Assembly: GCA_032209605.1 (NCBI GenBank)
Contig: JASFXZ010000012.1
Coordinates: forward strand, 2,728,001 to 2,792,000
Reading direction: 5' to 3'
Source: Mactromeris polynyma
Lineage: Eukaryota; Mollusca; Bivalvia; Venerida; Mactridae
DNA: 64,000 nucleotides
Shown: piece by piece, positions 36,481 to 49,048 of the stretch
How positions within the stretch are numbered: position 1 is the stretch's first letter
How the letters are laid out: the number at the start of each line of letters is the position of its first letter
Program-made: the position numbers and the translations under genes
The notes under the pieces: generated by a model
Told to the model about the DNA's origin: nothing
The model's database searches: none
The model's input: the letters and a program-made list of their open reading frames with translations, nothing else

Positions 36481-39324
36481 TAATATGATGATTATACCAA
36501 GTGAAATAATTGCACTTGGGGAAAGGAAATTTAACATACATCTCAAACATAATTACAAAATAACAACCATACAGCGATTTACAGCCTTGGAAGTGTCAGT
36601 AAAAATACTGGGGGTTAAATATTTAGCCTAACTATGTACAGAAAAAAATGATAATTTTGTAGAAGAGTGGTGATTTTCGAGAAAGGCTTGCTTTGGAGAG
36701 GTTATGCTGTACGGGGAAACGATATGGCTTTATTACTAAGGAATTATGCAAACAGCGGACAAAAAATCCGTATTACATGATCGGGGGATTTTTGTGAAAT
36801 TGCCAAAATACTTGAACAAGTAATGGCGTTTCTCAACAAAATTTAGTAAATTGTTTCAAGAAATACATCAAAACATCTGTTTTAGCGTCATGATTGATCA
36901 TTTATCTTAAAATCAAGTCTCACTACATCTCAAGAGCGCCCCTCTCAGAACGATAATTTCTCAACAACAATAATCAATTTTACCGAGATAATTTTTTTCT
37001 ACCAATTTAACCTAGAGCAATAACTCCAGCCACAGTTTGCGTTTCCGAAGGATGTTGCTATATGGGGACAGACACTGCAGATTTAACTGTAGATCATTGG
37101 TCAGTATCAGCCTTGTGTTGTTGAATTATATAACAATTATGCTCTTCATACAGTGGAAGAAACTCCCTCAGGGGATTCCCCAACCCCGATTTCCAATCAG
37201 GAAGTGTTTAACTACATGTATATCTAGACTTTTATTCCCATTTGCACTGCAAATTTTTTGTGGTTTTAGAAAACTGCCTGAAGAAAGACTTTCTTGTCCA
37301 GCTATGATTATTTTATGCACCTCTCCAAAACATGCTTCATTCGTACCGTATGTAGCAATAATTCCTGATATCGATACAAATAAATCTCTTTTAATTTAGT
37401 TAAATATGATGAAGAGCATATAATGTTCATCAGAGATTATATATCACTTAATTGCTCAAATAGTCGTACTTCACAGGACTTTTCTGAAAACAAATACTAC
37501 ACAAAAACATAATAAGTCCCATTATTTCCCTATTATAGTTGAGAAACAGATAATCTCTTGACATTTTTATATAATCACCGATTGTCATACTCATACTTGC
37601 CATTAAATAATAAGTGTCCCGAGTTAATCATTTCTTTATAAATACTTTAATATGTTGATCTCATAAAGTTGAATAACCTTAACACTTTTTTCAATAATGA
37701 AAAATCTGAAATAACATTGAATTCGCCTTCGATGTTAGTTTTTCTGACAACTCATCCTGGGGCATATCCGCTTTCCGTCACAAATAATTATCGTCAATCT
37801 ATGAAGTTTGAGACACTTGTCTGCTAATCAGTTTAAGGAAGCATTATATTTCATGACGTTCCATCGCCCGGTATTTATTTAATAAGCATCATATTTGACA
37901 AGCCCTGAAGTTGTCTGTCGACAATACTCCCACACAGTGACTAAACAGTAATCCAAATAGGATAGTTGTCATATCTGTTAAATTCACCGAGGATTAAAAT
38001 TGATGAACGTAGAGGACTTCATACAAGAAACTGTGGTAGATCGATCCGAAAATATTTCTTGACGGATGTTTGACAAATATTCTAACAATTTTGTTCTGTT
38101 TAGAGTTATCCCCATGATATTTTACATTGACCGCTCCTATGTGTCACTTCGCCCATCATCGCCGCATTTTTGTCCCTTTTGCCTTTGTTTATATTTAGAT
38201 GTCTATGTCTCCTTGTGCTTCCGGGTTGGCTGCACCTTTGTCATTCATGTAATGTGACATTACCTGATCGATTTTTTAAATTGTGATACATATGTCTTAT
38301 GCTTACATTTATCGTCCCAATAAGGGCGGTAAATACCTTTTGTTCGAAACATCTGCATTATTTTTAATATCCAAATCTTTGAGTATACCCTAAAATGTAG
38401 TTATGTCCCATCAAAGTTAAGAATAATCAATATCGATTCAAGAAGTATTTATATCTTATCTCTTCGACCGGTTAATTTAACCTAGTTTCTCACTTTTTTG
38501 TTTACATCGCTGTATGCTGACGTTACTGACTGCATCACGCAGGTGCACATAAATCGGTGGGTGACGTGTTTAAATATGATAAGTTGTTGTTGTTGCAGTT
38601 GAATTTGAGGTCATCAATAAGTGTGTTCGGATGAATATAATTATATGTCGCACACGGCATGTCATTTATATAACCATCACCTAGGGACTACTCTGAGGTC
38701 TCTTGACCGAGGCTTTACAGTTGTGCATGCTCAACTTTCAGACTCGGGCTATACGGCGCCCCTACGGGTACAACAAATATTCATGGACCCGCCAGGCGGT
38801 GGCATGCCGTGCAATTACCCAATGGCTCTCAAAGTTTTGACCCTTACAAGGCCAGTAAACTACGCGAAAGCTTCATGTGACTTAACACTTCCTTTGTCAA
38901 CGTAATTATTTTACTGGAAGTAGCATGAACATTTTTGTTGGAGGCTGTATACCATCATAATAGGAAAATTGACTTCGTCAGCGTATAATCATGTCATCAC
39001 ACTAGTTCCACGCGCTGGCTCCCATCGCAGATTAGTTAAACCAGCGTTAAACACGTAAAAACCAGTTGTACCATGAGTTCCTGCAATGGATATAATTCCG
39101 GGAACATGTCTACCGTTAATTGAGCTGATTGGTGCTAGCTGACATTGATAATAAAACAATCATCTGCTTAGTGTATGTCATTTTCCAAAGTATACTGGTC
39201 CAAAGAGCGAACCCGCCATTTTGTATTTTGAGAATCACGTGATTTTCACAGTTCACATTGACTTGTTTCGAGACTTCAATTCATTTGAACCATAAATATT
39301 CGAAGAGATGCGGAGGGGCATTAT

Positions 39325-39545
39325 TAAATGTTAACCCTATATATCCGTCCGTCCGTGCGAAAAAAATGGTTTCCGATCTATAACTATTGTGAGGATGGTT
39401 GGAGTTAATTGATATTGGTCACATATGCATAGAATAATGAAATACAGGTCGATTTTGGTTTAAATCCACCACTTTTATAGGAGTTATGGCCCTTTATCGA
39501 AATAAAAAATGGTTCATAGCGGGGTCATCCGTGTCCTATGGAAAG
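39325..39545 (+). repeat. Dispersed repeat with GTCCGTCCGT leader
   Basis: ATATATCCGTCCGTCCGTGC leads into AGGTCGATTTTGGTTTAAAT and GGAGTTATGGCCCTTTATCG. This style of non-coding repeat is common in bivalve genomes, to my recollection. It passes directly into the LINE/SINE-tail-like repeat at 39541. Confidence 0.45.
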
Positions 39546-39700
39546 AGTTTGTCCAGATAGGGGAGGGTTCTAGATAATGTTGTTATCACTTTTGGCAATA
39601 CCCTTTTGTATGTATATAATGAACAAGTTATTTTTGTATGTTTGTGCAAGTATAATAGTTATATGGATAAATACAATAAACTATAATTAAACTAAACTAA
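39541..39700 (+). repeat. Dispersed 3'-tail-like repeat, plus copy
   Basis: CTAGATAATGTTGTTATCAC, TTTTGGCAATACCCTTTTGT, ATGTTTGTGCAAGTATAATA and GTTATATGGATAAATACAAT AAAC align with the complement of 63290-63460, about 80% by eye. The A-rich TAAATACAATAAA tail suggests the 3' end of a retroposon. Confidence 0.6.
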
Positions 39701-40267
39701 GTGTGTGCGAGACTATGTGCGGGTTGGCAATTTCTACCAGTATATATACTTATAGAGATCATTCATATCGGTGCTCAAACAAACGTATTATACTTGTAAC
39801 CGAATTGTTCTACTGGGATTTCTTCTCTTTCCTCGATTTCCATCCAAATGAATAATTACGATGTTAACTTGACTGATTTATTTGTACAGAGACACCGATA
39901 TTGTTAAAGTGACTGGTCATTCCGCTTTACTGGGTCAATAAATGCTATCTCTAAGTTAATCGTTGACCAGAACAATAACCCAATTATGAGAGTGTGCTGA
40001 GGTCAATGTGTTACGCTGTATCTATAATCAACGTTTCTCGGCGAATACGATTTTCACGGAACATAGCATCCACATGTAACCACGATTGTAAATTCAACTG
40101 CACTGTAAACAAATTGGGTCTGACATATGCATTATACAAACAGAGATTAATAGCATAAAAGCACGCCATCAGCAGGGCAAATCAGAATCCAAATCGTTTC
40201 GCAAGTATTGCAAATATTCCGCGTTCTTTTCCTCACCTCTCATAATGTTGCGAACATTTTAAAAACA

Positions 40268-40498
40268 TATGAGCCCCGCTGTACGATTTCCAACCTCTTC
40301 TGTAAGTGACGTCATTTCCAGAAAACGTCACAAGTGATGTCACTATTTGCGATCAGGAAACATTATTTACTCCATTCGGCCACTTCGTTTTCATAGTAAA
40401 TATTGCTTACTGTCAGTATAAGGTGACGTCACATGTGACGTTTTCTGAAAATGACTTCACTCATAGAAGAGGTTTGAAATCGTACAGCGTTGCTCATA
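40268..40498 (+). mobile_element. CRE-rich TA MITE family, copy D (complete)
   Basis: 231 bp with both tips intact: TATGAGCCCCGCTGTACGAT on the left and ATCGTACAGCGTTGCTCATA on the right. Arms include AAGTGACGTCATTTCCAGAA, AACGTCACAAGTGATGTCAC and the inverted equivalents. It ends 230 bp before Galpha exon 2, inside intron 1. Confidence 0.8.
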
Positions 40499-40728
40499 CA
40501 GTTTTGTATTTCTATGAAGCTGTTTTATGACTTAATACTTTGGCTCCTATGATCAATTTATTTATATCTATTTTTTATGAGAAGATAACTCTTCTCAGTC
40601 CAACATTTTGGTTATTTGTGGTATCTGAGAGTATTGGGTGTTCGATTGCAGTGAATTATGCAGTACGTCTACAGACCAAATAACATAAATTGACCATAAA
40701 ATGTAGCTTACATTTTTTTCTCTTCCAG

Positions 40729-40852
40729 ACGCTGTCCCTGTCAGCTGTCGGGAAATTGTCACGTGATGCCCTGAAGAGAAGTCAGAGCATAGATAATCAG
40801 TTGCAGGCAGACAAAGACAAGAAACAGAATGAACTGTCTTTATTGTTACTAG
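40729..40852 (+). CDS. Galpha exon 2 (N-terminal helix and beta-1, residues 16-57)
   Basis: Acceptor CTCTTCCAG and donor CTAG|GTAAGG. Encodes 41 codons plus one base. Near its end RSQSIDNQLQADKDKKQNE matches the Galpha pattern 'RSk.Id..L..d......e.k', followed by LSLLLLG, the beta-1 strand leading into the P-loop. The intron falls after the first base of the glycine codon of LLLLG, as I recall it for vertebrate GNAI genes. The N-terminal helix normally contacts Gbeta-gamma. No cysteine occurs in this exon, so palmitoylation here is unlikely. Confidence 0.88.
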
Positions 40853-40941
40853 GTAAGGCTATAAAATATGGACTGTGCATCGTTCTATGTTGCCAGTAAG
40901 AATGTCGGTTATCGTATCTGTGTATTGTAGCAAACTTCTCT

Positions 40942-41118
40942 TACAGTGGAATTCCGTTTTTTCATGCGTGCGTTATATGGTGCGTATATTGACCGACTAA
41001 TTGGTTCGAGAGCTCGAAGCTGGGCAATTCGAACCAAAAGAAGTAGAACAATATAGAGTATATAGGAAATTCAATTGGGACTACATAATCATTTTGAGTC
41101 AAACAGGATTCCACTGTA
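40942..41118. mobile_element. pogo-like MITE (177 bp) with TA ends
   Basis: Left end TACAGTGGAATTCCGTTTTT and right end CAGGATTCCACTGTA are inverted copies bounded by TA. Internal GGTTCGAGAGCTCGAAGC and AATTCGAACC echo the TTCGA-rich arms seen in pogo/Tigger MITEs. It starts 90 bp after exon 2. Confidence 0.6.
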
Positions 41119-41330
41119 TTTTCTACTGTCAAACTCGTTGCAACAGGTTTGGATCACGTTGAGAACTTAGAGCGTTATAAAATTAGCATATGTAACATAT
41201 TTTGGTAATTAAATTAACTTTACATTAAATATTTTCTTTTATTTCAAATAATGAAGCATTTCTGTTTCTCATTATCTTACTTTCACATAGCTTTTTTGTG
41301 AGCAAAAGTATACAATTATAAACAAGAAAT

Positions 41331-41550
41331 ATCTTGAAAAAAGATGGTCGGCGCAATTTGAAGGTTAAGATTTGTTGTGCAACATAAACAAATGGTACGA
41401 TTGCTGGTCACTCCAGATCCAAAGTGGTAAATTCACGCTGTTCAGTTGAAGAGAAATTGCCTGGTGGTTAACGTAAGATTTAACTGGCTTACCCAACACT
41501 AATATGCAAACAGCAAAACCGTGTTAGTACGGCTGAGTCGGGAAAAACAG
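41331..41550 (+). repeat. Dispersed repeat family R2, copy with internal deletion
   Basis: AACAAGAAATATCTTGAAAA, AAGATGGTCGGCGCAATTTG, GTTGAAGAGAAATTGCCTGG, AACGTAAGATTTAACTGGCT and CGTGTTAGTACGGCTGAG are retained. The GGATTTCGGTAA...AACCAATC middle is mostly missing compared with 13306. Confidence 0.7.
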
Positions 41551-42112
41551 CCATGATAGAGAGAAAGTATTACAAATGACCCGCTCAATAAAATGAGAAA
41601 GAGAAGAACATAGAAAGAAACACGTCCTCTGTATGTCCAAAGACTATGCAAGAAGATTAAAATGATTTTGGGGGTATAAAATGAAACATTGAATGAGAAA
41701 TATAGGAAGCTCAGATGTCTTAGAATGAGCCAGAGACATACCGAATTCGACGCCAAGTTATGATAGTGCTTTTAATAATGACAGACTCTTTAAATCAAAC
41801 ATACCATTTACATCCACTTATGTAATCAGAACTCACTTTACTTAATTATACCTTACTAATATAAGAGACTAACAATCGTTTGCCATTCATTATGAACGTT
41901 TTCTTTTACTGTTTAATATTTGCCTGAAGAAGATAGTTAGTATACTGACTTAAAGATAATAGTCTGGAATCTCAACTAAACCAATATAATTATTGTAACC
42001 GTAATTTTAGACGATATCCTTTCATTATATAAACTGGAACATCTCAGTATAACTTACCTCAAAAGATGTACGGATTGTTCGATATTGATCTAATTCATCA
42101 TTCGTTCTTTGT

Positions 42113-42172
42113 TTACGTTGGCACGAAGTATTCAATTTGTTTACGTTGGCACGAAGTATTCAATTTGTTTAT
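42113..42172 (+). repeat. Two-copy 28-bp direct repeat
   Basis: TTTGTTTACGTTGGCACGAA GTATTCAA occurs twice in a row without change. Non-coding. Confidence 0.85.
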
Positions 42173-42524
42173 AACATTATGTAAAGCTTACGTTAATGTT
42201 CGATTTTAATGCTCATTCAACTTTGACCTAAAAATACAGGTGTATTCACTATAAAATAGCGGATTGTGTGTGCAATATACAGTTAGGTAAATATATATAT
42301 AAAGTCTATATGAATATTTTGATTTTGTTCGCTGTGTGGAAGTCGAAATAAAGTAGCTGTTTCGTTTACCCGTTCCGTTCCGTTCTGGACTGCTTTTAAA
42401 TACATTTTAAATATATTTTTAAAATACAGTTTCAGTACAAGGTTTCATTAAAATGAATATTAAAGTAAATTGTCATAAATATAAATGTGTTATATAGTTA
42501 TATACTGCTAGATAGAAACATTGT

Positions 42525-42780
42525 GTACGGGTGGCCCAGTGGTTCAGTGTTAACGCTGCTGACCACGAATCCGAAGGTAGTTGGTTCGATCCCTCGTCCA
42601 GCCGGATAAAACAGAAATGGTTTTCAGTGTTTCCCACCTAACACACTAGTACTAGTATGTAACCAGGAAAGTACTGGTTCGACTCTAGGTCAGTAACTGC
42701 CAGGAAAATGATAATTGTACGACGGGTCTCATTGACACTCAGTGCAGTGACCGTCTTTGGGTTTAGAATTAAGAAGTTAG
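42525..42780 (+). repeat. SINE with intact pol III A and B boxes
   Basis: A box TGGCCCAGTGG at 42532-42542 and B box GGTTCGATCCC at 42583-42593 match consensus exactly with tRNA-like spacing. Flanking stems do not form a full tRNA. The body contains TATGTAACCAGGAAAGTACT GGTTC and ends near TTTGGGTTTAGAATTAAG. This is the best-preserved SINE promoter in the window. Confidence 0.65.
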
Positions 42781-45332
42781 TTATTTTAAAAAAGGTTGTC
42801 CTTGAATTTATTGATCAGCCCTCATAGTACTCTTGTTGTAGCTATATATATGTACACATACAGTAAAACCTCACCTAAAGTCCATTTTCACTGTTTTGCT
42901 ATTCAACCTCAATATTAAGACCAGTCTATATCATTGGCGGCTTAGTGACCTGTACTGGCCGTTAAATTTAATATTTCATTTCATTTATAAAGTTGTTAGT
43001 TTAAACATAGTTGCTTTGTATCGATTGTGAAACAAGTTATATCAATTCCTCGCGATTCCTGTTACCTGGTACGTTCTGACTAGCGCTCGTGCTTAATTCA
43101 GAATGTGTGAATACCGGGATAGATATATCGCTCATGACGAGATTCTCGCCGCGATCCTCTCGTCCGGGGTCTGGAGATCTTTAACCCCTAGTTTACCATG
43201 CCGGGTGGAATTGTTGAATCAACTATAATATTGTTCTGACTTTGAATGTCTCGTATTTCCTAGACAATGATATCAGATTTGTTAAAACGGTATTTAACAG
43301 AATTTTCTACAGAAGTGCTTTCAGATCTAAATTGTAAATAGAACATTAATACGCACATTGCCTGCCTACAAGTGATCGTTTGAGCCTTTAGCGCTATTTA
43401 ATGTTATGTTTATCTTTTCAAATGCAAACTGACAGAAACAAACCATTAGCAGAATAATGTTGTATTTATATCCGCATTAAATCTTAGCGTCTGTTCAAAA
43501 TCATACGAAAATGTTCCACAGTTGCATTAAAGTTTCAGAGTAATGGTAATTATGCGGTTCAAATATTGAGAGGAATCAAACTTTGAAGTAACAGCGATTT
43601 GGTTATTGCAGCAAAATATTGATTCTCGGAAATACTCAGCAACGTTAAAACAACATTACTGCGTGAATTATTATTAATTTATTAGAAATATTTCCCGGAA
43701 TTAATTCAAGGTTCATTACGGAGATGGTTTATTACGGCGTATACAAATATTTTGATGATTTGTTTTCGATGTTTATCTGAATAAGAATTTCATTGCTACA
43801 ACATAAATCAGTAAAAATATCTCTTAAAAGATAGAAAAAAATATATTCCAGATTGAAAATAAAAACGGGGCTGTACCCTCTCATTCTGTAGTACTTCAAC
43901 AATATATTCTCCTTCGAAGTGTTTCTAAAGCGTCATTTCATTGCATTTTGTAGCATTTTATATGAAAATACCCAATATTTACAATGAAATATATCGTATA
44001 TGTTGCATAAACATGAAAAAGTACAGTGTGCAGTTAATTGCTAGTATCCCTATGTTAGTAAAAAAGTTTGATAAAATCTGTTTTGTGCGTTTTTAAATGT
44101 ACTGAGTATACATCTACCGTAAAATTGTTTCGCAAAGTACAATTAAAACAAAGACGGGGTTTTATGGTCTAGAACTGAACGTGAATGGATCTGAAAGTAA
44201 CATTTGTTTGTGACCCGAGCAAGTAATTCGTTTTAGCCAATTCCGGATTTCTTTCCTTGGTAAATAGCATCAACCTTGAAGAAATATATGATAACTCTCG
44301 TCCCACTTTCAAACAACATGTCCTACACAGAATTTAGTTTCTTCCTCACTTCCTTCGTCCGAAAATAAAATTGATGATCAAAACCCTGCGCTTATTCATA
44401 ATTAGATGAAGTTTTTTACACCAGTGAAAAAGTATTGTTTTCATTTTGGTTCCCATGACAAAAAGTAAAGTTTGAATTATTTTTGACATGTGACTTAATT
44501 TGTTATTGGCAACACAAGTGTCATTCCTGTAAAGTTTGGATGACAAAAAGAGAGAGCATTTCTAAGAAAGGATTACATAATGAACTTATGAAGTCGAATG
44601 ATGACAGACAAGGCCAATAAGATATGATAATAGCCGGATCAATGTTGACATTATCATCAAAGATCCATTCAATAGACATATTTAATTGAAAATTACAAAT
44701 ACAGGACTTACTTTTGAAAAGCCGATTATGTCAGCAGTATTCATGTTTTTACTATGCTTGTCATTGTGCAGAAATGTGCCAATTATGGACAATAGATTGT
44801 CCTGGTTACCATAGAAACGAAAGTATGTGTTCATATTGGTTTTGTAAATCAACGTTTGTCTATTTCAAGTGAACATTTCTGTGCAAATATGCATGTTTTA
44901 TATTTCATGACAAATAATAATTGGTTGCTATTGTAACAAAAATGATATTTTCAAATAAAACTAATCAAAACTTGTGGAGAGGGTTTGTATCTTTCATTGA
45001 TTCAATTCATATCAAAATCTGTAATGGGGCCAAAAACACCCCTTTCAGTTCTTGGTCCTTTCTTGCGTTACTTAAATCCAAGTATCGACACACCAAGGAA
45101 CGAATCATAAAGTACCGAAACAAAAACGATAACATGTTGGCAATGCTCTCAAAATGTGTCAACATTTCTCGTTGACTTGAGTATTGCGCCAAATTAGCTC
45201 GTATTTTAATAAAGACATATCATGGTTAAATAATTGGCAAAACTATTAAATCCCGATGTGTATATTGCAATGGATGAGTTATAAATTATCATTATCAACC
45301 CAGTTCATGAAACAAATAACTTCCACAATGAG

Positions 45333-48300
45333 ATAAATGTGTATGAAAATGGTAAATGTGTATGAAAATAGTAAATGTGTATGAAATAGTAAATGTGTAT
45401 GAAATGGTAAATGTGTATGAAATGGTAAATGTGTATGAAATAGTAAATGTGTATCAAAATGGTAAATGTGTATCAAAATGGTAAATGTGTATGAAGTAGT
45501 AAATGTGTATGAAATGGTAAATGTGCATCAAAATGGTAAATGTGTATGAAATAGTAAATGTGTATGAAATGGTAAATGTGTATCAAAATGGTAAATGTGT
45601 ATGAAGTAGTAAATGTGTATCAAAATGGTTAATGTGTATCAAATTGGTAAATGTGTATGAAGTAGTAAAAGTGTATGCAATTGTAAATGTGTATCAAAAT
45701 GGTAAATGTGTATCAAAATGGTAAATGTGTATCAAAATGGTAAATGTGTATCAAAATGGTAAATGTGTATGAAATAGAAAATGTGTATCAAAATGGTAAA
45801 TGTGTATGAAGTAGTAAATGTGTATCAAAATGGTAAATGTGTATGAAGTAGTAAATGTGTATCAAAATGGTAAATGTGTATGAAGTAGTAAATGTGTATC
45901 AAAATGGTAAATGTGTATGAAATAGTAAATGTGTATCAAAATGGTAAATGTGTATGAAGTAGTAAATGTGTATCAAAATGGTAAATGTGTATCAAAATGG
46001 TAAATGTGTATCAAAATGGTAAATGTGTAAGAAGAAGTAAATGTGTATCAAAATGGTTAATGTGTATGAAGTAGTAAATGTGTATCAAAATGGTTAATGT
46101 GTATGAAATAGAAAATGTGTATCAAAATGGTAAATGTGTAAGAAGAAGTAAATGTGTATCAAAATGGTAAATGTGTAAGAAGAAGTAAATGTGTATGAAA
46201 AGGTAAATGTGTATGAAATGGTAAATGAGTATAATTGGTAAATGTGTATCGAAATGGTAAATGAGTATAATTGGTAAATGTGTATCGAAATGGTAAATGT
46301 GTATGAAATGGTAAATGTGTATCGAAATGGTGAATGTGTATGAAAAGGTAAATGTGTATCGTAATGGTAAATGTGTATGAAAAGGTAAATGAGTATGAAA
46401 TAGTTCATGTGAATGAAATGGTAAATGTGTATCGAAAAATGGTAAATGTGTATGAAATGGTAAATGTGTATCGAAATGGTAAATGTGTATGAAATGGTAA
46501 ATGTGTATCGAAATGGTGAATGTGTATGAAAAGGTAAATGAGTATGAAAAAGTTCATGTGTATGAAATGGTAAAGGTGTATCGAAATGGTAAATGTGTAT
46601 GAAATGGTAAATGTGTATCGAAATGGTAAATGTGTATGAAATGGTAAATGTGTATCGAAATGGAAAATGTGTATGAAATGGTAAATGTGTATCGAAATGG
46701 TAAATGTGTATGAAACGGTAAATGTGTATCGAAATGGTGAATGTGTATGAAACGGTAAATGTGTATCGAAATGGTGAATGTGTATGAAACGGTAAATGTG
46801 TATCGAAATGGTGAATGTGTATGAAACGGTAAATGTGTATCGAAATGGTGAATGTGTATGTAAATGTTAAATGTGTATCAAAATGGTAAATGTGTATGAA
46901 ATGGTAAATGATGATGAAATGGTAAATGTGTATGCAATGGTAAATGTGTATCAAAATGGTAAATGTGCATGAAATGGTAAATGTGCATCAAAATGGTAAA
47001 TGTGTATGAAATAGTAAATGTGTATCAAAATGATAAATATGTATATAAATAGTAAATGTGTATGAAATGGTAAATGTGCATCAAAATGGTAAATGTGCAT
47101 GAAATGGTAAATGTGCATCAAAATGGTAAATGTGTATGAAATGGTAAATGTGTATCAAAATGATAAATATGTATATAAATAGTAAATGTGTATGAAATGG
47201 TAAATGTGTATCAAAATGGTAAATGTGTATGCAATTGTAAATGTGTATCAAAATGGTAAATGTGTATGAAATGGTAAATGTGTATGAAATAGTAAATGTG
47301 TATGAAATGGTAAATGTGTACGAAATGGTAAATGTGTATCAAAATGGTAAATGTGTATGCAATTGTAAATGTGTATCAAAATGGTAAATGGGTATCAAAA
47401 TGGTAAATGTGTATGAAATAGTAAATGTGTATCAAAATGGTAAATGTGTATGAAGTAGTAAATGTGTATGCAATTGTAAATGTGTATCAAAATGGTAAAT
47501 GTGTATCAAAATGGTAAATGTGTATCAAAATGGTAAATGTGTATGAAATAGAAAATGTGTAGCAAAATGGTAAATGTGTATGAAGTAGTAAATGTGTATC
47601 AAAATGGTAAATGTGTATGAAGTAGTAAATGTGTATCAAAATGGTAAATGTGTATGAAGTAGTAAATGTGTATCAAAATGGTAAATGTGTATGAAGTAGT
47701 AAATGTGTATCAAAATGGTAAATGTGTATGAAATAGTAAATGTGTATCAAAATGGTAAATGTGTATGAAGTAGTAAATGTGTATCAAAATGGTAAATGTG
47801 TATCAAAATGGTAAATGTGTATCAAAATGGTAAATGTGTATGAAGTAGTAAATGTGTATCAAAATGTTAAATGTGTATGAAGTAGTAAATGTGTATCAAA
47901 ATGGTAAATGTGTATGAAGTAGTAAATGTGTATCAAAATGGTAAATGTGTATCAGAATGGTAAATGTGTATCAGAATGGTAAATGTGTATCAAAATGGTA
48001 AATGTGTATCAGAATGGTAAATGTGTATGAAAATGGTAAATGTGTATGAAATATAAAATGTGTATCAAATGGTAAATGTGTATGAAATGGTAAATGTTTA
48101 TAAAAATGGTAAATGAGTATGAAATGGCAATTGTGTATGAAATGGTAAATGTGTATGAAATGGTAAAATGCGTATGAATATGGTAAAATGTGTATGAAAT
48201 GGTAAATGTGTATGAATATGGTAAAATGTGTAGGAAATGGTAAATGTGTATGAAATGGTAAATGTGTATGAAAACGGTAAATGTGTATGAAATGGCAATT

Positions 48301-48690
48301 GTGTATGAAAACGGTAAATGTGTATGAAATAGTAAATGTGTATGAAGTGATAAATGTGTTTGAAATGGTAAATGTGTATGAAATAGTAAATGTGTATGAA
48401 GTGATAAATGTGTTTGAAATGGTAAATGTGTATGAAATGGTAAATGTGTATGAAATGGTAAATGTATATGAAAATGGTAAATGTGTATGAAAATGGTAAA
48501 TGTGTATGAAAATGGTAAATGTGTATGAAAATGGTAAATGTGTATGAAAATGGTAAATGTGTATGAAAATGGTAAATGTGTATGAAAATGGTAAATGTGT
48601 TTGAAATGGTAAATGTATATGAAATTGGTAAATGTGTATGAAAATGGTAAATGTGTATGAAAATGGTAAATGTGTATGAAAATGGTAAGA
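45333..48690 (+). repeat. 18-19-bp satellite array (3.36 kb)
   Basis: About 180 units of GTAAATGTGTATGAAATG with common variants GTATCAAAATG, GTATGAAGTA and GTATCGAAATG; zones enriched for each variant are visible (CGAAATG at 46.2-46.9 kb, AAAATG at both ends). Long blocks recur: the GAAATAGAAAATGTGTA unit at 45771 and its neighbours recur near 47545. The 18-bp period makes minus-strand open frames (up to 286 codons of His-Thr-His-Leu/Phe repeats) that are not genes. The array ends 358 bp before the P-loop exon. Confidence 0.95.
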
Positions 48691-49048
48691 CTGCAGCCCG
48701 TCTTTTTTTAAACTATCCGACGATTTCCTGCTGATATGTCTACTTTTGTTTCGTAATGTGGAAAATAAATGCTAATTTACTAGTAGACGCGTATTAAACG
48801 ATAAACACAGGGCATTGGGGCGTTTTAAAGCTGTTGTTCTTGTTTTGTACATTTGCGATGGTATATCTTTTAAAATTCTTATCAATAATATAGCTTAAAA
48901 AGCGAATTAGGAACTCATTATTATTTCAATATGAATACTACCGAATGAGAAAATCTGATGTTCAGTCTATTAAGAAACGGAATGCCATCGATTTTTTTCA
49001 GATAAGACACTGACCTGTGAATGAACTGTATACCATAATTACTTCCAG

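Larger units (their letters stand above)
3200..40728 (+). other. Galpha intron 1 (37.5 kb), repeat-filled
   Basis: GTACGT at the 5' end and CTCTTCCAG at the 3' end. Elements inside are listed separately. No gene or recognised repeat was seen at about 3.2-5.88, 9.1-9.8, 10.1-10.79, 11.2-12.66, 12.85-13.3, 13.62-14.58, 14.7-15.44, 19.55-22.0, 22.06-23.4, 24.72-26.16, 28.89-29.28, 29.52-30.2, 30.9-31.6, 33.5-36.12 and 36.5-39.3 kb. Small curiosities there: a 22-bp palindrome at 11176, G-tracts at 25773 and 30873, and a duplicated TAACCTATAGGTTA palindrome at about 33725 and 33897. Confidence 0.6.
40853..49048 (+). other. Galpha intron 2 (8.2 kb)
   Basis: GTAAGG to TTCCAG. Holds a pogo-like MITE (40942), R2 (41331), a 28-bp duplication (42113), a SINE (42525) and the 3.3-kb 18-bp satellite (45333). 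Between 42.8 and 45.3 kb and at 41.55-42.1 kb I see no gene or named repeat. Confidence 0.75.

Noticed and set aside
37037..37399. 120-codon plus-strand open frame
   Set aside because: No recognisable domain and no splice or promoter support. The complementary strand has a faintly protein-like frame (CFGEVHKIIIAGQES), reminiscent of transposon-associated proteins, but it contains stops, so neither is annotated.
46094..46954. 286-codon minus-strand open frame of His-Thr-His-Leu-Pro-Phe repeats, the longest in the window
   Set aside because: It is the translation of an 18-bp satellite whose period is a multiple of three. Other parts of the same array give other frames and stops, and no start, domain or splice context supports a gene.
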